Source: Candidatus Cloacimonadota bacterium (GTDB lineage: Bacteria > Cloacimonadota > Cloacimonadia > Cloacimonadales > Cloacimonadaceae). From it: a stretch of DNA of 37,039 bases. The stretch spans positions 1 through 37,039 of the forward strand of contig JAJBAY010000010.1 in the NCBI GenBank assembly GCA_020532515.1, written 5' to 3'. This document shows, piece after piece, positions 1-7,906 of the stretch (its first letter is position 1; each line of letters begins with the position of its first letter). The translations under genes and the position numbers were made by a program. The notes beneath the pieces were generated by a model. That model did not search any database and was not told where the DNA came from. It was given only the letters and a program-made list of their open reading frames with translations.

Positions 1-596
1 AAGCCGCTGTGGATAAAGCTATAGTTTTTGAGCTTCTTCAAAAACGGATTATTGCGGATGAGATCGGCATAAAGACCGTCCAAATCCGGGAGTGAAGAGG
101 TATTCAGGGTGAGTTCTTGCAGTTCGCCATATTCCAGGGCGATGATGTGATCCAGATACTGGCCTGCGACATCTTCTGCGCTGTCTTTTCTCGCTACTTT
201 TTGGTAGGGGAGATCCAGCTTTTGCATCAGATAATCGACCGGGAAATTCCCCGGGTATTGAAATTCGGAGAGGATTTCCAAGGCTTTCTTTTTGTCTTCT
301 GTGGCCAGCTCGCGCGGGCTCTTACCGGCAAAGATGCTGCTATTCTTGTTGATCCAGATATCTATATAAGTTTTTGTGGCATGCATCGCTTCGTGATTGT
401 TGTCTGCCTTAAAAGCGGGGAAGGGGCTGCCTGTCTCAATTTTGGGAGCGTAAGGGCAGCTTTCCGGACAGTTTAGATCGATGCGCAATTCATTGCAGCA
501 GCGCCAGCACAAGCCTTTATTGATCCTGGGGCAAAGCCTGAGCGCCCGTTCACTGTGGCATTTTTTACAGCGGTCTTTGCGGTTCAAAGAGAACAC
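1..596 (-). CDS. Cys-rich protein of unknown function, 3' end beyond the window
   Basis: This reading frame is open from about 596 to the left edge (about 198 codons), so the C-terminus is missing. The N-terminus carries a cysteine cluster: CKKC within the first 15 residues, then CP, CWRCC and CPESCP by about residue 50. This looks like a small metal-binding (probably zinc) module. The rest is a charged, helical-looking segment with no membrane span or motif I recognise. Two starts are possible. GTG at 596 lies 4 nt after a GGAGG inside the end of nadE. TTG at 587 overlaps the nadE TGA stop as TTGA. Either way translation is coupled to nadE. I do not recognise the family; coupling to NAD synthesis is the only functional hint. 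Reality of the gene is supported by the long open frame and the regular Cys spacing. Confidence 0.7.
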   Translation of the reverse strand, partial: MFSLNRKDRCKKCHSERALRLCPRINKGLCWRCCNELRIDLNCPESCPYAPKIETGSPFPAFKADNNHEAMHATKTYIDIWINKNSSIFAGKSPRELATEDKKKALEILSEFQYPGNFPVDYLMQKLDLPYQKVARKDSAEDVAGQYLDHIIALEYGELQELTLNTSSLPDLDGLYADLIRNNPFLKKLKNYSFIHSG

Positions 597-1345
597 GGTT
601 CCTCCGGCATGGGGGTGGGAATGCGTTTGTAAGCGCTGCGGGCAATCAGCTTGTAAACATTGTTTACATGGCCTTGATCAAAGCTCTCCAGATCATCCAT
701 ATTGCGTATGGCCCAAAGAATCTTGTCCAATTCCGGGTAAGAGATGCCGATCTCCTGTTCGTCGGATTGATCTTCCCAAAGATCGGCCGTGGGCACTTTA
801 TTGATAATCTTTTCGGGCAAGCCCAAGGCTCTGGACATCTCCCAAACCTCTGCCTTATAAAGCTGGGCAATGGGCTCCACGGCTGCTGCCGCATCGCCAT
901 GCTGCGTAAAATATCCGGTCATAAACTCACTTTGATTGGTGGTTCCCAAGACCAAAGCACGATGTTTTACCGAGAGATCAAACAGCACGCACATGCGGAC
1001 TCTGGCCATCCAATTGCCCCTGCGCAGAGTATCGGCATCCTGCTCATGCACATCAAAATAAGCATCCACCATGGGGCTGATGTCGATGGTCAGGCATTCT
1101 ATATCCAAATGTTTGCAGAGCAATTCTGCGTCCTTCTGACTGGCGGGACTACTGCCCCGATAAGGCATAAAGACTCCGATTACCTGGCCTTTTCCGATGG
1201 CGCGAGCTGCCAAAGCAGCAGATAGAGCGCTGTCTATCCCTCCAGAAATCCCGATGATGTATTTCTGATGTCCGCTGGCCAAAAGATAATCTTTTAGGAA
1301 AGCGGAGATCTTTTTGATCTCACTATGGAAGTCTATCTTTCTCAT
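584..1345 (-). CDS. nadE: NH3-dependent NAD+ synthetase
   Basis: It catalyses the last step of NAD synthesis, ATP-dependent amidation of nicotinic acid adenine dinucleotide, in the cytoplasm. The 253-residue protein has the N-type ATP-pyrophosphatase P-loop SGGIDS at residues 34-39, the downstream segment GTTNQSEFMTGYFTQHGD that binds deamido-NAD and metal, and the KVPTADLW motif. There is no N-terminal nitrilase/glutaminase domain, so the enzyme should use free ammonia; its length fits the short form. The start is supported by an AGGAG about 5 nt upstream. It is the first gene of a minus-strand pair with the Cys-rich protein. The roughly 500-nt gap upstream separates it from the divergent mscS operon. 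Confidence 0.96.
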   Translation of the reverse strand: MRKIDFHSEIKKISAFLKDYLLASGHQKYIIGISGGIDSALSAALAARAIGKGQVIGVFMPYRGSSPASQKDAELLCKHLDIECLTIDISPMVDAYFDVHEQDADTLRRGNWMARVRMCVLFDLSVKHRALVLGTTNQSEFMTGYFTQHGDAAAAVEPIAQLYKAEVWEMSRALGLPEKIINKVPTADLWEDQSDEQEIGISYPELDKILWAIRNMDDLESFDQGHVNNVYKLIARSAYKRIPTPMPEEPCSL

Positions 1346-1734
1346 TATGGCTCCTCTTATTTGCTATGCGACAAGAACCATAAGGTCTTTCTCAGGTCAA
1401 GGAAAACTTATTGACAGCTGCTGCTTTTGTGGCTGGCTATAAATCAAGTGAATGGTGATATGGCTGTGCTGCTGATCGGGCACCGTAAAAAGCCAAGCTT
1501 CGCAAGGTAATATCTTTATGTCGTATATTAATGCTTGCATTTACTAAAGCTTGCAATTATACTTTAATTATGGCGCTGTCACCCAAAAGATAGGTGTTTG
1601 GCCAGGAATGATTTTTAGTTTTTGGATATAGAGTCTTATTGTAATGGTATTTCTACATTATTAGTCCTTTTTTTTGTCAACACTTCAACACGGAATCTAT
1701 TGATATGACATTAGTTTTAGCTTATAGTGGAAAA

Positions 1735-1743
1735 TTATCCACA
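1735..1743 (+). promoter_or_regulatory. Single consensus DnaA box (TTATCCACA)
   Basis: The 9-mer matches the DnaA-box consensus exactly and lies in the AT-rich nadE-mscS gap. It is alone: no cluster of further boxes nearby, and no dnaA, dnaN or gidA gene. It is therefore not evidence for an origin. It could titrate DnaA, regulate locally, or be chance. Confidence 0.3.
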
Positions 1744-1782
1744 GATAAAGATAAAATTCGATCTAAATCACTTAGAATTAGA

Positions 1783-1809
1783 TTGACAGGTTAATTAATA
1801 AATTAATAT
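1783..1809 (+). promoter_or_regulatory. Candidate sigma70-type promoter for mscS operon
   Basis: A perfect TTGACA at 1783-1788 is followed by an AT-rich stretch containing TAATAT at 1804-1809 (15-bp spacer) or a poorer hexamer at 16-17 bp. It lies about 40 nt before the mscS start. The -35 is good and the -10 weak. A GAGG at 1833-1836 serves as ribosome binding site. Confidence 0.35.
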
Positions 1810-1847
1810 TTACATTATGTGTAAAATACAACGAGGTAAGAAAAAAC

Positions 1848-2717
1848 ATGTTTGAACTAACTACGATGGGTATTGTAGCCGATTTTATTACACCAGAGCG
1901 TATCTCTCTGCTCATTAGAGTAGGGTTGATGCTGTTGATAGGTATCCCATTAATTGGACTCATCAAAAAGGTGGTGAACCGTCTGCTCAGCGACAAGCTC
2001 ACAAGGCAATCTGAGGTCATGATTCTTCGCTCGGTGAAGTACACCCTGGTTCTCCTGTTGCTGATGATGATCCTAAATGAATTTGGTTTCAAGATTTCAG
2101 CGATCTTAGGAGCCGCTGGTATTTTCGGTGTGGCCATCGGTTTTGCCTCACAGACCAGTATTTCAAACATCATTAGTGGGATATTCCTGATTTCTGAAAA
2201 GCCATTTTTGATTGGAGACTCAATAGAAGTCAATGACAAAGTGGGGACAGTCCAATCCATCGATTTGCTATCCATCAAGCTCAAAACCTTCGACGGGCGT
2301 TTTGTCCGGGTTCCCAATGAGGCCATGATCAAAAATGATGTGATCAACCTCACTCGTTTTGAGATTCGCAGGGCGCAGATCAAAATTGGTGTAGCCTTCA
2401 AATCAGACCTGCGCAAGGTGATGGCTATTCTCAAAGATATCGCGGATACTGCCCCTGGAGCCCTCAAAGAACCAGCTCCCATGCTGCTTTTGGATGGCTT
2501 TGGAGACTCCAGTATCAATATCAATTTTGGCGTTTGGACAGCCACTTCAAATGTTTTCAACATGAAAAACGAGCTCATTTTTGCGGTCATAGATCGCTTT
2601 AATCAGGAAGGCATTGAGATTCCCTTTCCACATGTGTCACTGTACTCTAAAGAGGCCTCAGAGCCCATTAAACAACAAGAAATGACAAAAGAAATAATGC
2701 AAGAAAAGGAAGTATAA
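1848..2717 (+). CDS. mscS: Small-conductance mechanosensitive channel, MscS family
   Basis: This inner-membrane channel opens under membrane tension and releases solutes after osmotic downshock. The 289-residue protein is close to E. coli MscS in length. It has three predicted membrane spans: roughly residues 20-40, 62-80, and the Gly/Ala-rich pore helix around 88-120, which reads AILGAAGIFGVAIGFASQT. The pore helix is followed by the beta domain with VPNEAMIKNDVINLTR and the C-terminal segment EIPFPH, all family signatures. The extreme C-terminus is charged and Lys/Glu-rich. It is the first gene of a plus-strand set; the HAD gene starts 3 nt after its stop. Exact channel selectivity cannot be read from sequence. 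Confidence 0.93.
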   Translation: MFELTTMGIVADFITPERISLLIRVGLMLLIGIPLIGLIKKVVNRLLSDKLTRQSEVMILRSVKYTLVLLLLMMILNEFGFKISAILGAAGIFGVAIGFASQTSISNIISGIFLISEKPFLIGDSIEVNDKVGTVQSIDLLSIKLKTFDGRFVRVPNEAMIKNDVINLTRFEIRRAQIKIGVAFKSDLRKVMAILKDIADTAPGALKEPAPMLLLDGFGDSSININFGVWTATSNVFNMKNELIFAVIDRFNQEGIEIPFPHVSLYSKEASEPIKQQEMTKEIMQEKEV

Positions 2718-2720
2718 GAC

Positions 2721-3425
2721 ATGAGTCAAAAAAAACACTTAATTAAAGCTGTTATCTTTGATCTTGACGGCACGCTGCTGGATAGCATTAAGGATATTGC
2801 CGAAGCTGTGAACAAAGCTTTGAAGGATATGGGATACCCCCAGCATCCTCTGGAGGCTTTCAGCGATTTTGTGGGCCATGGACAGACAGAGCTGGTGAGA
2901 CGAGCTCTGCCTGAAAATCAACGTAGTGCTAAAAACATCGAGAACATGTCCAAAAAGTTTTGGGATTTTTATGATTTCGAATGGTATATGACTACCAAAC
3001 CGTTCCCGGGTATCTTGTACATGATCCAGCTGGCGGTTGCCAGAAAGATCAAGCTCGCCATTTTGTCTAACAAAGCGCAATACTTCACCAAAAAGATGAT
3101 TCGTCATTTTTTCAGAGGTGCCATGATCAAGCACACCAAAAACCCCTTTGGAATCTATAGTGGTGAGCAGCTTGACAAACCTACCAAGCCCGATCCCACC
3201 CTGGCCTTGGAGCTGGCTGTAAAGCTGAAAGTGGCTCCGGAAAACATCGCCTTTATAGGAGATATGCCAGTAGATATCGAAACCGCAAAGCGGGCCGGTA
3301 TGATTGCCGTGGGAGCAGCTTGGGGATTTTCTGGCAGAAAGGCACTCAAAGAAGCGGGAGCAGACCTGATCTTTGATACGCCTACCGAATTTGCCAGCTA
3401 TCTGGAAGCGCAGCCTATCATATAA
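2721..3425 (+). CDS. HAD-superfamily phosphatase, phosphoglycolate phosphatase-like
   Basis: This is a cytoplasmic Mg-dependent phosphohydrolase of 234 residues. HAD motif I is [10 protein letters not shown], with nucleophile Asp14 and general acid Asp16. Motif II is ILSNK near residue 114. Motif III Lys156 lies in the KPTKPDP segment. Motif IV is [15 protein letters not shown] with Asp181 and Asp185. A helical cap between motifs I and II (about 20-95) places it in subfamily IA with Gph and PpaX. The substrate is not determined; phosphoglycolate or a similar small phosphate is possible. It starts 3 nt after mscS and ends 4 nt before yjbQ, so the three genes are probably one transcript. Confidence 0.88.
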   Translation: MSQKKHLIKAVIFDLDGTLLDSIKDIAEAVNKALKDMGYPQHPLEAFSDFVGHGQTELVRRALPENQRSAKNIENMSKKFWDFYDFEWYMTTKPFPGILYMIQLAVARKIKLAILSNKAQYFTKKMIRHFFRGAMIKHTKNPFGIYSGEQLDKPTKPDPTLALELAVKLKVAPENIAFIGDMPVDIETAKRAGMIAVGAAWGFSGRKALKEAGADLIFDTPTEFASYLEAQPII

Positions 3426-3429
3426 ATCC

Positions 3430-3846
3430 ATGAAGAGCTATCGTAAAGAGTTGTGGTTCAATACCACACACAGGCGAGAGTACGTCAACATCACCTCTCA
3501 GGTGCGGGCTGCACTCAGCGAATCTGGTATCTCAGAAGGCCTGATCCTGGTAAATGCCATGCACATTACCGCCTCAGTATTTATCAACGATGATGAGGGC
3601 GGTTTGCACGAGGATTTTGAGAAGTGGCTGGAAGGCCTGGCTCCTGAAAAACCTCATAGTCAATACCGCCACAATGGCTTTGAAGATAACGCCGATGCCC
3701 ATCTCAAAAGACAGATTATGGGCCGGGAAGTGGTGGTTGCCATCACAGAAGGCAAACTGGATTTGGGCCCCTGGGAACAGATATTTTATGGAGAATATGA
3801 TGGTAAACGACGTAAAAGAGTGCTGATCAAGATAATTGGTGAATAG
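3430..3846 (+). CDS. yjbQ: UPF0047 / YjbQ family protein
   Basis: The 138-residue protein has the YjbQ (TIGR00149-type) pattern: the [14 protein letters not shown] segment, an [15 protein letters not shown] segment with the conserved Asp-Asn and His, the [17 protein letters not shown] stretch, and the closing [11 protein letters not shown]. Members form trimers with a conserved His/metal pocket; E. coli YjbQ has been reported to have weak thiamine-phosphate synthase activity, but the physiological role is unsettled. I chose the ATG at 3430, just after the HAD stop, because homology begins there. An upstream in-frame ATG at 3373 would overlap the HAD gene by 53 nt. It is last in the mscS operon and is followed by a short hairpin. 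Confidence 0.9.
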   Translation: MKSYRKELWFNTTHRREYVNITSQVRAALSESGISEGLILVNAMHITASVFINDDEGGLHEDFEKWLEGLAPEKPHSQYRHNGFEDNADAHLKRQIMGREVVVAITEGKLDLGPWEQIFYGEYDGKRRKRVLIKIIGE

Positions 3847-3850
3847 AAGT

Positions 3851-3868
3851 GGCGCTCTGGGTAGCGCC
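3851..3868. terminator. Short GC hairpin between convergent yjbQ and coaE
   Basis: GGCGCT and AGCGCC form a perfect 6-bp stem around a 6-nt loop, 5 nt after the yjbQ stop. No T-tract follows, so if it terminates the mscS operon it is not a classic intrinsic terminator. A second near-palindrome (GGGC...GCCC, 3927-3942) lies just past the coaE stop. Confidence 0.35.
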
Positions 3869-3946
3869 TACAATCAACATCTGTTATCAAACAGCGTTTT
3901 ATTTCTGGAATCCAAAGCTCAGATACGGGCCTTGCAAAGCCCAGCT

Positions 3947-4540
3947 CTACATGATGTTTGGGATGCTCTCTATCAGCTTTTTAGCCTCATTTTTGAGATG
4001 GGGCAGATCGTAGCTATTATCGATCACGAGGTCAACCTTGGCAGCCTTTTCGGCGTCCGGCATCTGTCTGTCCAGGCGCAATTTCAGGTTTTCAAGCTGT
4101 CCGGGATTGCGCTGCTCTAGACGCTTTAGCACTACGGACCTGGGAGCGGTGACCAAAACCAGATAGTCAAAATATCCTTCCAGATGCGCTTCAAAGAGCA
4201 AGGGGATTTCAAAATATAGCGCGTCTTCATCGGACTTTGCCAGCTCTTCAGTAAAGCGTTGCATGACCCTCGGATGGATTTCAGAATTCAGATAGTCCAG
4301 CTCCTTTTGATCGTGAAAGACGATATCAGAGATTGCCCTTCTATCCACAATGCCATCACAAAACACCTTGTCTCCCCATCTTTTGCGCCAGAGCTCTGCC
4401 AGCTCAATCAAGATTTCATTGGCGATCTCATCGGCAGATAAAACCCTTTGGCCCTCATGCCTCAGATAGTTACAAAAGCTGCTTTTCCCGCTGCCGATAT
4501 TGCCGGTGATGGCGATTGATAGGGGCTTACTTTGTGGCAT
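3947..4540 (-). CDS. coaE: Dephospho-CoA kinase
   Basis: It phosphorylates the 3'-hydroxyl of dephospho-CoA with ATP, the last step of coenzyme A synthesis. The protein has 197 residues, the normal size. The Walker A motif GNIGSGKS sits at residues 13-20, VLSADEIANEIL provides the conserved SAD (CoA-binding) segment, and IHPRVMQRF and FEIPLLFE are further family landmarks. Its start overlaps the end of cdaA by 14 nt, so it is translationally coupled as the last gene of the exbB-exbD-tonB-folP-cdaA-coaE operon. The stop is followed by a weak palindrome, not a strong terminator. Confidence 0.95.
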   Translation of the reverse strand: MPQSKPLSIAITGNIGSGKSSFCNYLRHEGQRVLSADEIANEILIELAELWRKRWGDKVFCDGIVDRRAISDIVFHDQKELDYLNSEIHPRVMQRFTEELAKSDEDALYFEIPLLFEAHLEGYFDYLVLVTAPRSVVLKRLEQRNPGQLENLKLRLDRQMPDAEKAAKVDLVIDNSYDLPHLKNEAKKLIESIPNIM

Positions 4541-5273
4541 CGGTGATGATCTGCATCAGTTCTTCAAAGGCGATATTGGTGGTAATCTGTCCACCCTGGG
4601 CCACGGAAACCTGTCCGGATTGTTCGGACACGATGACTGCGATGGCATCGGTAGCTTCGGTGATGCCGATGCCGGCCAGATGCCGTGTGCCAAATTTGCG
4701 GGCATATTCAGCTTTTTGCGATAGAGGCAAGACCACCTTGGCGGACACGATCCGATTGCCGCGAATGATGATCGCCCCATCATGCAAGACGCTTTTGGTA
4801 TTGAAGATAGTTACAATCAGGCGCATGGAGATATTGGCATCGATCGGCTCACCTTTCTGGATATATTCGGTAAGCTTGGTCTTGTTTTCCAGCACGATCA
4901 GCGCGCCGGTCTTGCGAAAACTCATGGAAGAGACAGCGTCGATCAAAGGCGTGTAAATGGAAGATTTCTCCTCCTTGCCAAAAACAGATTTGAGCTCTTT
5001 GGCCAGATTCAATTTGGTGAGAATGGTCCTCAGTTCTGGCTGGAAGAGGATCACGATGGCCAATATCCAATAAGTTCTGATTCCGCTGAGCAGAGCCGTC
5101 AAAATCTGAAGCTCAAATATGCTGGCCAAAAAGTATAAAATAAGCAGAAAGAGCAAGCCCCAAAGCACCTGATAGCCGCCGGATTTGCGAATAATGAGTA
5201 GAGACTGGTAGATCAAAAAAGCAATGATCAGGATATCGATAATGTCTTTGAATTTGGGAATCAGAAATTCCAT
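4527..5273 (-). CDS. cdaA: Diadenylate cyclase CdaA (c-di-AMP synthase)
   Basis: It condenses two ATP into cyclic di-AMP, a second messenger for osmolyte and envelope homeostasis. The 248-residue protein has the CdaA layout: three N-terminal membrane spans (about residues 10-28, 35-55, 65-80), a linker, then a DisA_N (DAC) domain from about 100. The catalytic DGA motif is at 165-167 in LHDGAIII. The second signature, normally RHR, reads GTRHLAG here (197-199), so the second Arg is Leu. The codons are CGG CAT CTG, a genuine substitution in the given sequence. The following SEQSG at 216-220 is conserved. folP ends 3 nt upstream, an arrangement known in other bacteria. No CdaR-type regulator is in the window. 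Identification is firm; full activity is uncertain because of the Leu. Confidence 0.93.
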   Translation of the reverse strand: MEFLIPKFKDIIDILIIAFLIYQSLLIIRKSGGYQVLWGLLFLLILYFLASIFELQILTALLSGIRTYWILAIVILFQPELRTILTKLNLAKELKSVFGKEEKSSIYTPLIDAVSSMSFRKTGALIVLENKTKLTEYIQKGEPIDANISMRLIVTIFNTKSVLHDGAIIIRGNRIVSAKVVLPLSQKAEYARKFGTRHLAGIGITEATDAIAVIVSEQSGQVSVAQGGQITTNIAFEELMQIITDATK

Positions 5274-5276
5274 CTT

Positions 5277-6113
5277 TTACGCTCCAGCATCCATAATGGC
5301 AGCAAATACATCCAAAAACTGGCGGTGAGCCTGAACGTCGTGCACGCGGATGATACTAACCTGATTCAGGCAGGCCAACATGGTGGTGGCCAGGCTGCCA
5401 CCAATGCGCTGGTCTGCCGATGAAGGGGAAATGGTGGCGATAAAACCTTTACGTGAGGCACCCAGAAGCACCGGATAGCCGAGCTCACTCAGGCTGTCCA
5501 GCTCTGCCAAAAGCGTGAGATTGTGCTTTAGCTTTTTACCGAAGCCGATGCCTGGATCCAAGATGATCTGCTCTTTGGCGACACCCTGGGATATGGCGTA
5601 TTCTGCGCGCTGCTGAAGAAAATCTATGACTTCAGCCTGCACATCATCATAATGGGGGCTCACTTGCATAGTCTGGGGTCTGCCTTGCATGTGCATCAAG
5701 ATCACTCTGATTCCAGGATGCGCAGCTATGACTTTCAGCATATCGGGATCAAATTGCAAAGCGGAAACGTCATTGATAATGTCTGCCCCCAGAGCAATGG
5801 CTCGTTCGGCGACTTCAGCCTTTTGAGTGTCGATGGAAAGCAAGACCTTGGGAGCTTTGGCCCTGAGCTCTGCCAAAACTGGCTGGATGCGCTGCCATTC
5901 GAGCTCTGCCGGCACTCCGCTGGCGCCGGGACGGGTGGATTCTGCGCCGATGTCCAGGAGCTCGGCCCCGGCTTCGATCATCGCCATAGCATGAGCCACT
6001 GCGGCTGAAGGGGCCAGAAAAGACCCGCCATCAGAAAAGGAATCTTCGGTGAGATTGAGTACGCCCATGATCTGGGGAATCTGAAAGCGCTGGATACTAT
6101 TTTTGATACTCAC
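5277..6113 (-). CDS. folP: Dihydropteroate synthase
   Basis: It joins 6-hydroxymethyl-dihydropterin pyrophosphate to p-aminobenzoate in folate synthesis and is the sulfonamide target. The 278-residue TIM-barrel protein carries the PROSITE-type signatures: IMGVLNLTEDSFSDGG near the N-terminus (pyrophosphate loop), LLDIGAESTRPGA, DIINDVSAL, ILDPGIGFGKKLKHN (pterin pocket) and LLGASRKGFI. Length and motifs are complete. It begins 5 nt after the tonB-like gene and ends 3 nt before cdaA, inside a six-gene minus-strand operon. Nothing suggests a dedicated regulator or an acquired resistance allele. Confidence 0.96.
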   Translation of the reverse strand: MSIKNSIQRFQIPQIMGVLNLTEDSFSDGGSFLAPSAAVAHAMAMIEAGAELLDIGAESTRPGASGVPAELEWQRIQPVLAELRAKAPKVLLSIDTQKAEVAERAIALGADIINDVSALQFDPDMLKVIAAHPGIRVILMHMQGRPQTMQVSPHYDDVQAEVIDFLQQRAEYAISQGVAKEQIILDPGIGFGKKLKHNLTLLAELDSLSELGYPVLLGASRKGFIATISPSSADQRIGGSLATTMLACLNQVSIIRVHDVQAHRQFLDVFAAIMDAGA

Positions 6114-6118
6114 CTGGG

Positions 6119-6796
6119 CTACCTCAATGTGAAATTACAGCGGATGCGGTAACGCTTTTCCGGCTTGTAGGCACCTGTGAAACCAAAGCGCCAGGAGCGC
6201 ATTTCTTCCTTTAAAGCATCCCAATGTGCTGCACGGCGATAGCTGATTACGTTTAGATCGTTCATTTTGACCCGGCCTGCAGCAGAAAGCGAGAATTCCA
6301 CGATCACGACATCATCTTCCAAAGGGGTAATCTTGGGCTTCGTTTCATGGATGAAATAGGCATCTGAACCGCCATCGATCAGGCTAAAGGAAAAGCCTGT
6401 GCCATCTGCTTCACCGCTGCCTGTGCTTTGGGCAGGGCTCAATGCCTGGGTAAAGCGAGAATCACGCGATGGCGTGGTCTGAATCCTGGTTTTAGTCTCC
6501 GTGGGAATCTCCAGCAGGGGACTTTCAATATCGTGAAGGCTGTGGCTTTCCTGTGCAGGAACTGCTTCAGCAGGTGTGGCCTTTTCACCTGCGGCTTTGG
6601 GCGCTCCGGCGTTTGCCCTGAGAAAAGGACTGTCTGCCCCCACCGGCTCTGAATCCATGATCCAATCAAACTGCTGCCACTTGGTTTGAGGCTTCACCTT
6701 GAGCGAGATCAGGGCAAAAATCAGTATAATCACCGCATGCAGCCCCAGTGAAATCAGATAAGAGTATTTGTCTTGGGTTGGCAGGGTGGTTTTCAC
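6119..6796 (-). CDS. TonB-family energy transducer
   Basis: The 225-residue protein has a short cytoplasmic N-terminus, one membrane anchor (about residues 13-31, SLGLHAVIILIFALISLKV), a long low-complexity periplasmic region (about 40-150, rich in Pro, Ala, Glu, Ser), and a C-terminal beta/alpha domain. That domain contains VVIVEFSLSAAGRVKMNDL and a Trp-rich end (SWRFGF), as in TonB C-terminal domains. The family couples the ExbB/ExbD proton channel to outer-membrane transporters or related envelope machinery. Its ATG overlaps the exbD TGA by 4 nt, completing an exbB-exbD-tonB set. The C-terminal similarity is moderate, so TolA-like or other transducers remain possible. No outer-membrane receptor lies nearby to show the substrate. 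Confidence 0.75.
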   Translation of the reverse strand: MKTTLPTQDKYSYLISLGLHAVIILIFALISLKVKPQTKWQQFDWIMDSEPVGADSPFLRANAGAPKAAGEKATPAEAVPAQESHSLHDIESPLLEIPTETKTRIQTTPSRDSRFTQALSPAQSTGSGEADGTGFSFSLIDGGSDAYFIHETKPKITPLEDDVVIVEFSLSAAGRVKMNDLNVISYRRAAHWDALKEEMRSWRFGFTGAYKPEKRYRIRCNFTLR

Positions 6797-7203
6797 CTTT
6801 GCTCTTCCTCAATGACCTCGGTGGCAACGAAGATCTTTTCAAATCCGGCTCCGCGGATGATATCCATCACTGAAATCACTTTCTGCAAGGGAGTATCTTC
6901 CATGGCGGAAAACCTGACCACCTGCTCCGGATCGGTAAAATCTGCAGTTAAATGCTGGGTGAGGCCAGAAAAATCCACCGGTTCTCCGTTGTAGAAAAGC
7001 TGATCATCACCCAAATAGCTGATGTGGATGTTTTGCAGGGAATGCCGGGCAGCAGATCTGGAGCCTGGCAGACGGATCGGCAAGCCGCTCTGGCTGGTAA
7101 AGTTTGACACAATGAGCAGAAAGATGATGAGCAGAAAGATCACGTCCGTCATGGAGATGAGCATGGTGGTGCTTATTCTCTGCTTGGAAAGCTTGAGTTT
7201 CAT
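6793..7203 (-). CDS. exbD: ExbD/TolR family proton-channel subunit
   Basis: The 136-residue protein has one N-terminal membrane helix (about residues 15-35) containing the essential aspartate Asp20 in SMTDVIFLLIIFLLI, followed by a small periplasmic domain. That is the ExbD/TolR layout and usual length. With ExbB it forms the proton-motive-force-driven motor that energises a TonB- or TolA-type transducer. It overlaps both neighbours by 4 nt (ATGA at each junction), implying stoichiometric coupled translation. The downstream TonB-family gene favours ExbD over TolR. Confidence 0.9.
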   Translation of the reverse strand: MKLKLSKQRISTTMLISMTDVIFLLIIFLLIVSNFTSQSGLPIRLPGSRSAARHSLQNIHISYLGDDQLFYNGEPVDFSGLTQHLTADFTDPEQVVRFSAMEDTPLQKVISVMDIIRGAGFEKIFVATEVIEEEQR

Positions 7204-7814
7204 GAGAGCTTACGCATCCTGATGGTGTATTGGATGCCGCCTTCCTGCATGTCTTTGAGCAGGTTTTCCAGCTTCTGGATGAGGTCGTTGTAAAAGATGA
7301 TGGCGACAATGCCCACTATCAGGCCACCAATGGTGGTGAGCAGCGCTTCCCAGATGCCTCCGGCCAGAATGCTGATATCTACACCGGCACTGCTATGGGC
7401 CTGGATGCTCATAAACACCCGCACCATACCGGTTACTGTGCCCAAAAAACCGATCAGGGGAGCTGTCGCAGCAAAGGTGCTGAGCCAGCCCATGCCTTTT
7501 TCCAGACGCTGTAATTCCAGATTGGCGGTGGATTCCATGCTCTGCGAGATCAAATCATGATCATCAGTCTGGGCATTGAAGAGTTTGTCCAGCATCATGC
7601 CCAAAGGAGAGCCTTGGAGGTTCTCTGCCAAGGCACTACGCAGCTGTGCCAGCGTGTTTTGTCCCTGCAGCGCAGCCATCAAATTCTGATTTGCCCTATT
7701 AACCTTGGAGAACTGGCGGTATTTTTCGATTACGATACCGATCACAGCCACCGAGATTAACAGCAGCACGTACATTAGAATCCCACCCCTGAGGAGTAAA
7801 TCTAGTATGGACAT
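7200..7814 (-). CDS. exbB: ExbB/TolQ (MotA family) proton-channel subunit
   Basis: The 204-residue protein has three membrane spans, at about residues 9-29, 110-135 and 150-175. It contains the family segments TAAPLIGFLGTVTGM and EALLTTIGGLIVGI, which line the proton path. It should assemble as a pentamer around ExbD. It is the promoter-proximal gene of the exbB-exbD-tonB-folP-cdaA-coaE operon. The start is preceded by GCGAGG with a short 4-nt spacer. Between it and serC (same strand, upstream) lies a terminator-like hairpin, so the operon probably has its own promoter in the 7815-7906 gap, though none is obvious. Confidence 0.9.
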   Translation of the reverse strand: MSILDLLLRGGILMYVLLLISVAVIGIVIEKYRQFSKVNRANQNLMAALQGQNTLAQLRSALAENLQGSPLGMMLDKLFNAQTDDHDLISQSMESTANLELQRLEKGMGWLSTFAATAPLIGFLGTVTGMVRVFMSIQAHSSAGVDISILAGGIWEALLTTIGGLIVGIVAIIFYNDLIQKLENLLKDMQEGGIQYTIRMRKLS

Positions 7815-7845
7815 GGTACCTCGCTTTTTTTATTGAGCTAAAAGG

Positions 7846-7887
7846 CTGCCCTTCCTCTCGCGGATAAATCAACTCAAAGAAGGGCAG
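7846..7887 (-). terminator. Probable terminator downstream of serC
   Basis: CTGCCCTTC (minus strand) pairs perfectly over 9 bp with GAAGGGCAG across a 24-nt loop. It begins 19 nt past the serC stop and is followed by CCTTTTAG. The long loop and short T run make it a moderate intrinsic terminator separating serC from the exbB operon. Confidence 0.55.
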
Positions 7888-7906
7888 AGATTATCTTTGT
7901 CTTGTT

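Larger units (their letters stand above)
1346..1847. other. Divergent intergenic region between nadE and mscS
   Basis: This is about 500 nt of AT-rich DNA between two divergent operons, with no convincing reading frame. It must hold the promoters of nadE (minus) and mscS (plus). It also holds one perfect DnaA-box 9-mer and several short A/T tracts, including T8 near 1670. I saw no RNA gene or riboswitch fold that I could name. Confidence 0.6.

Noticed and set aside
1411-1440. TTGACA ... TATAAAT on the plus strand in the nadE-mscS gap
   Set aside because: The spacing of about 21 bp is too long for a sigma70 promoter and it is over 400 nt from the next plus-strand gene.
1735-1743. Possible replication origin suggested by the consensus DnaA box (also single boxes at 8-16 and 13592-13600)
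   Set aside because: The boxes are isolated, one is inside coding sequence, and there is no dnaA/dnaN context or box cluster.
1778-2590. 270-codon open frame antisense to mscS
   Set aside because: It lies entirely opposite a well-supported channel gene, has no ribosome binding site or motif, and its composition is that of a complementary-strand shadow.
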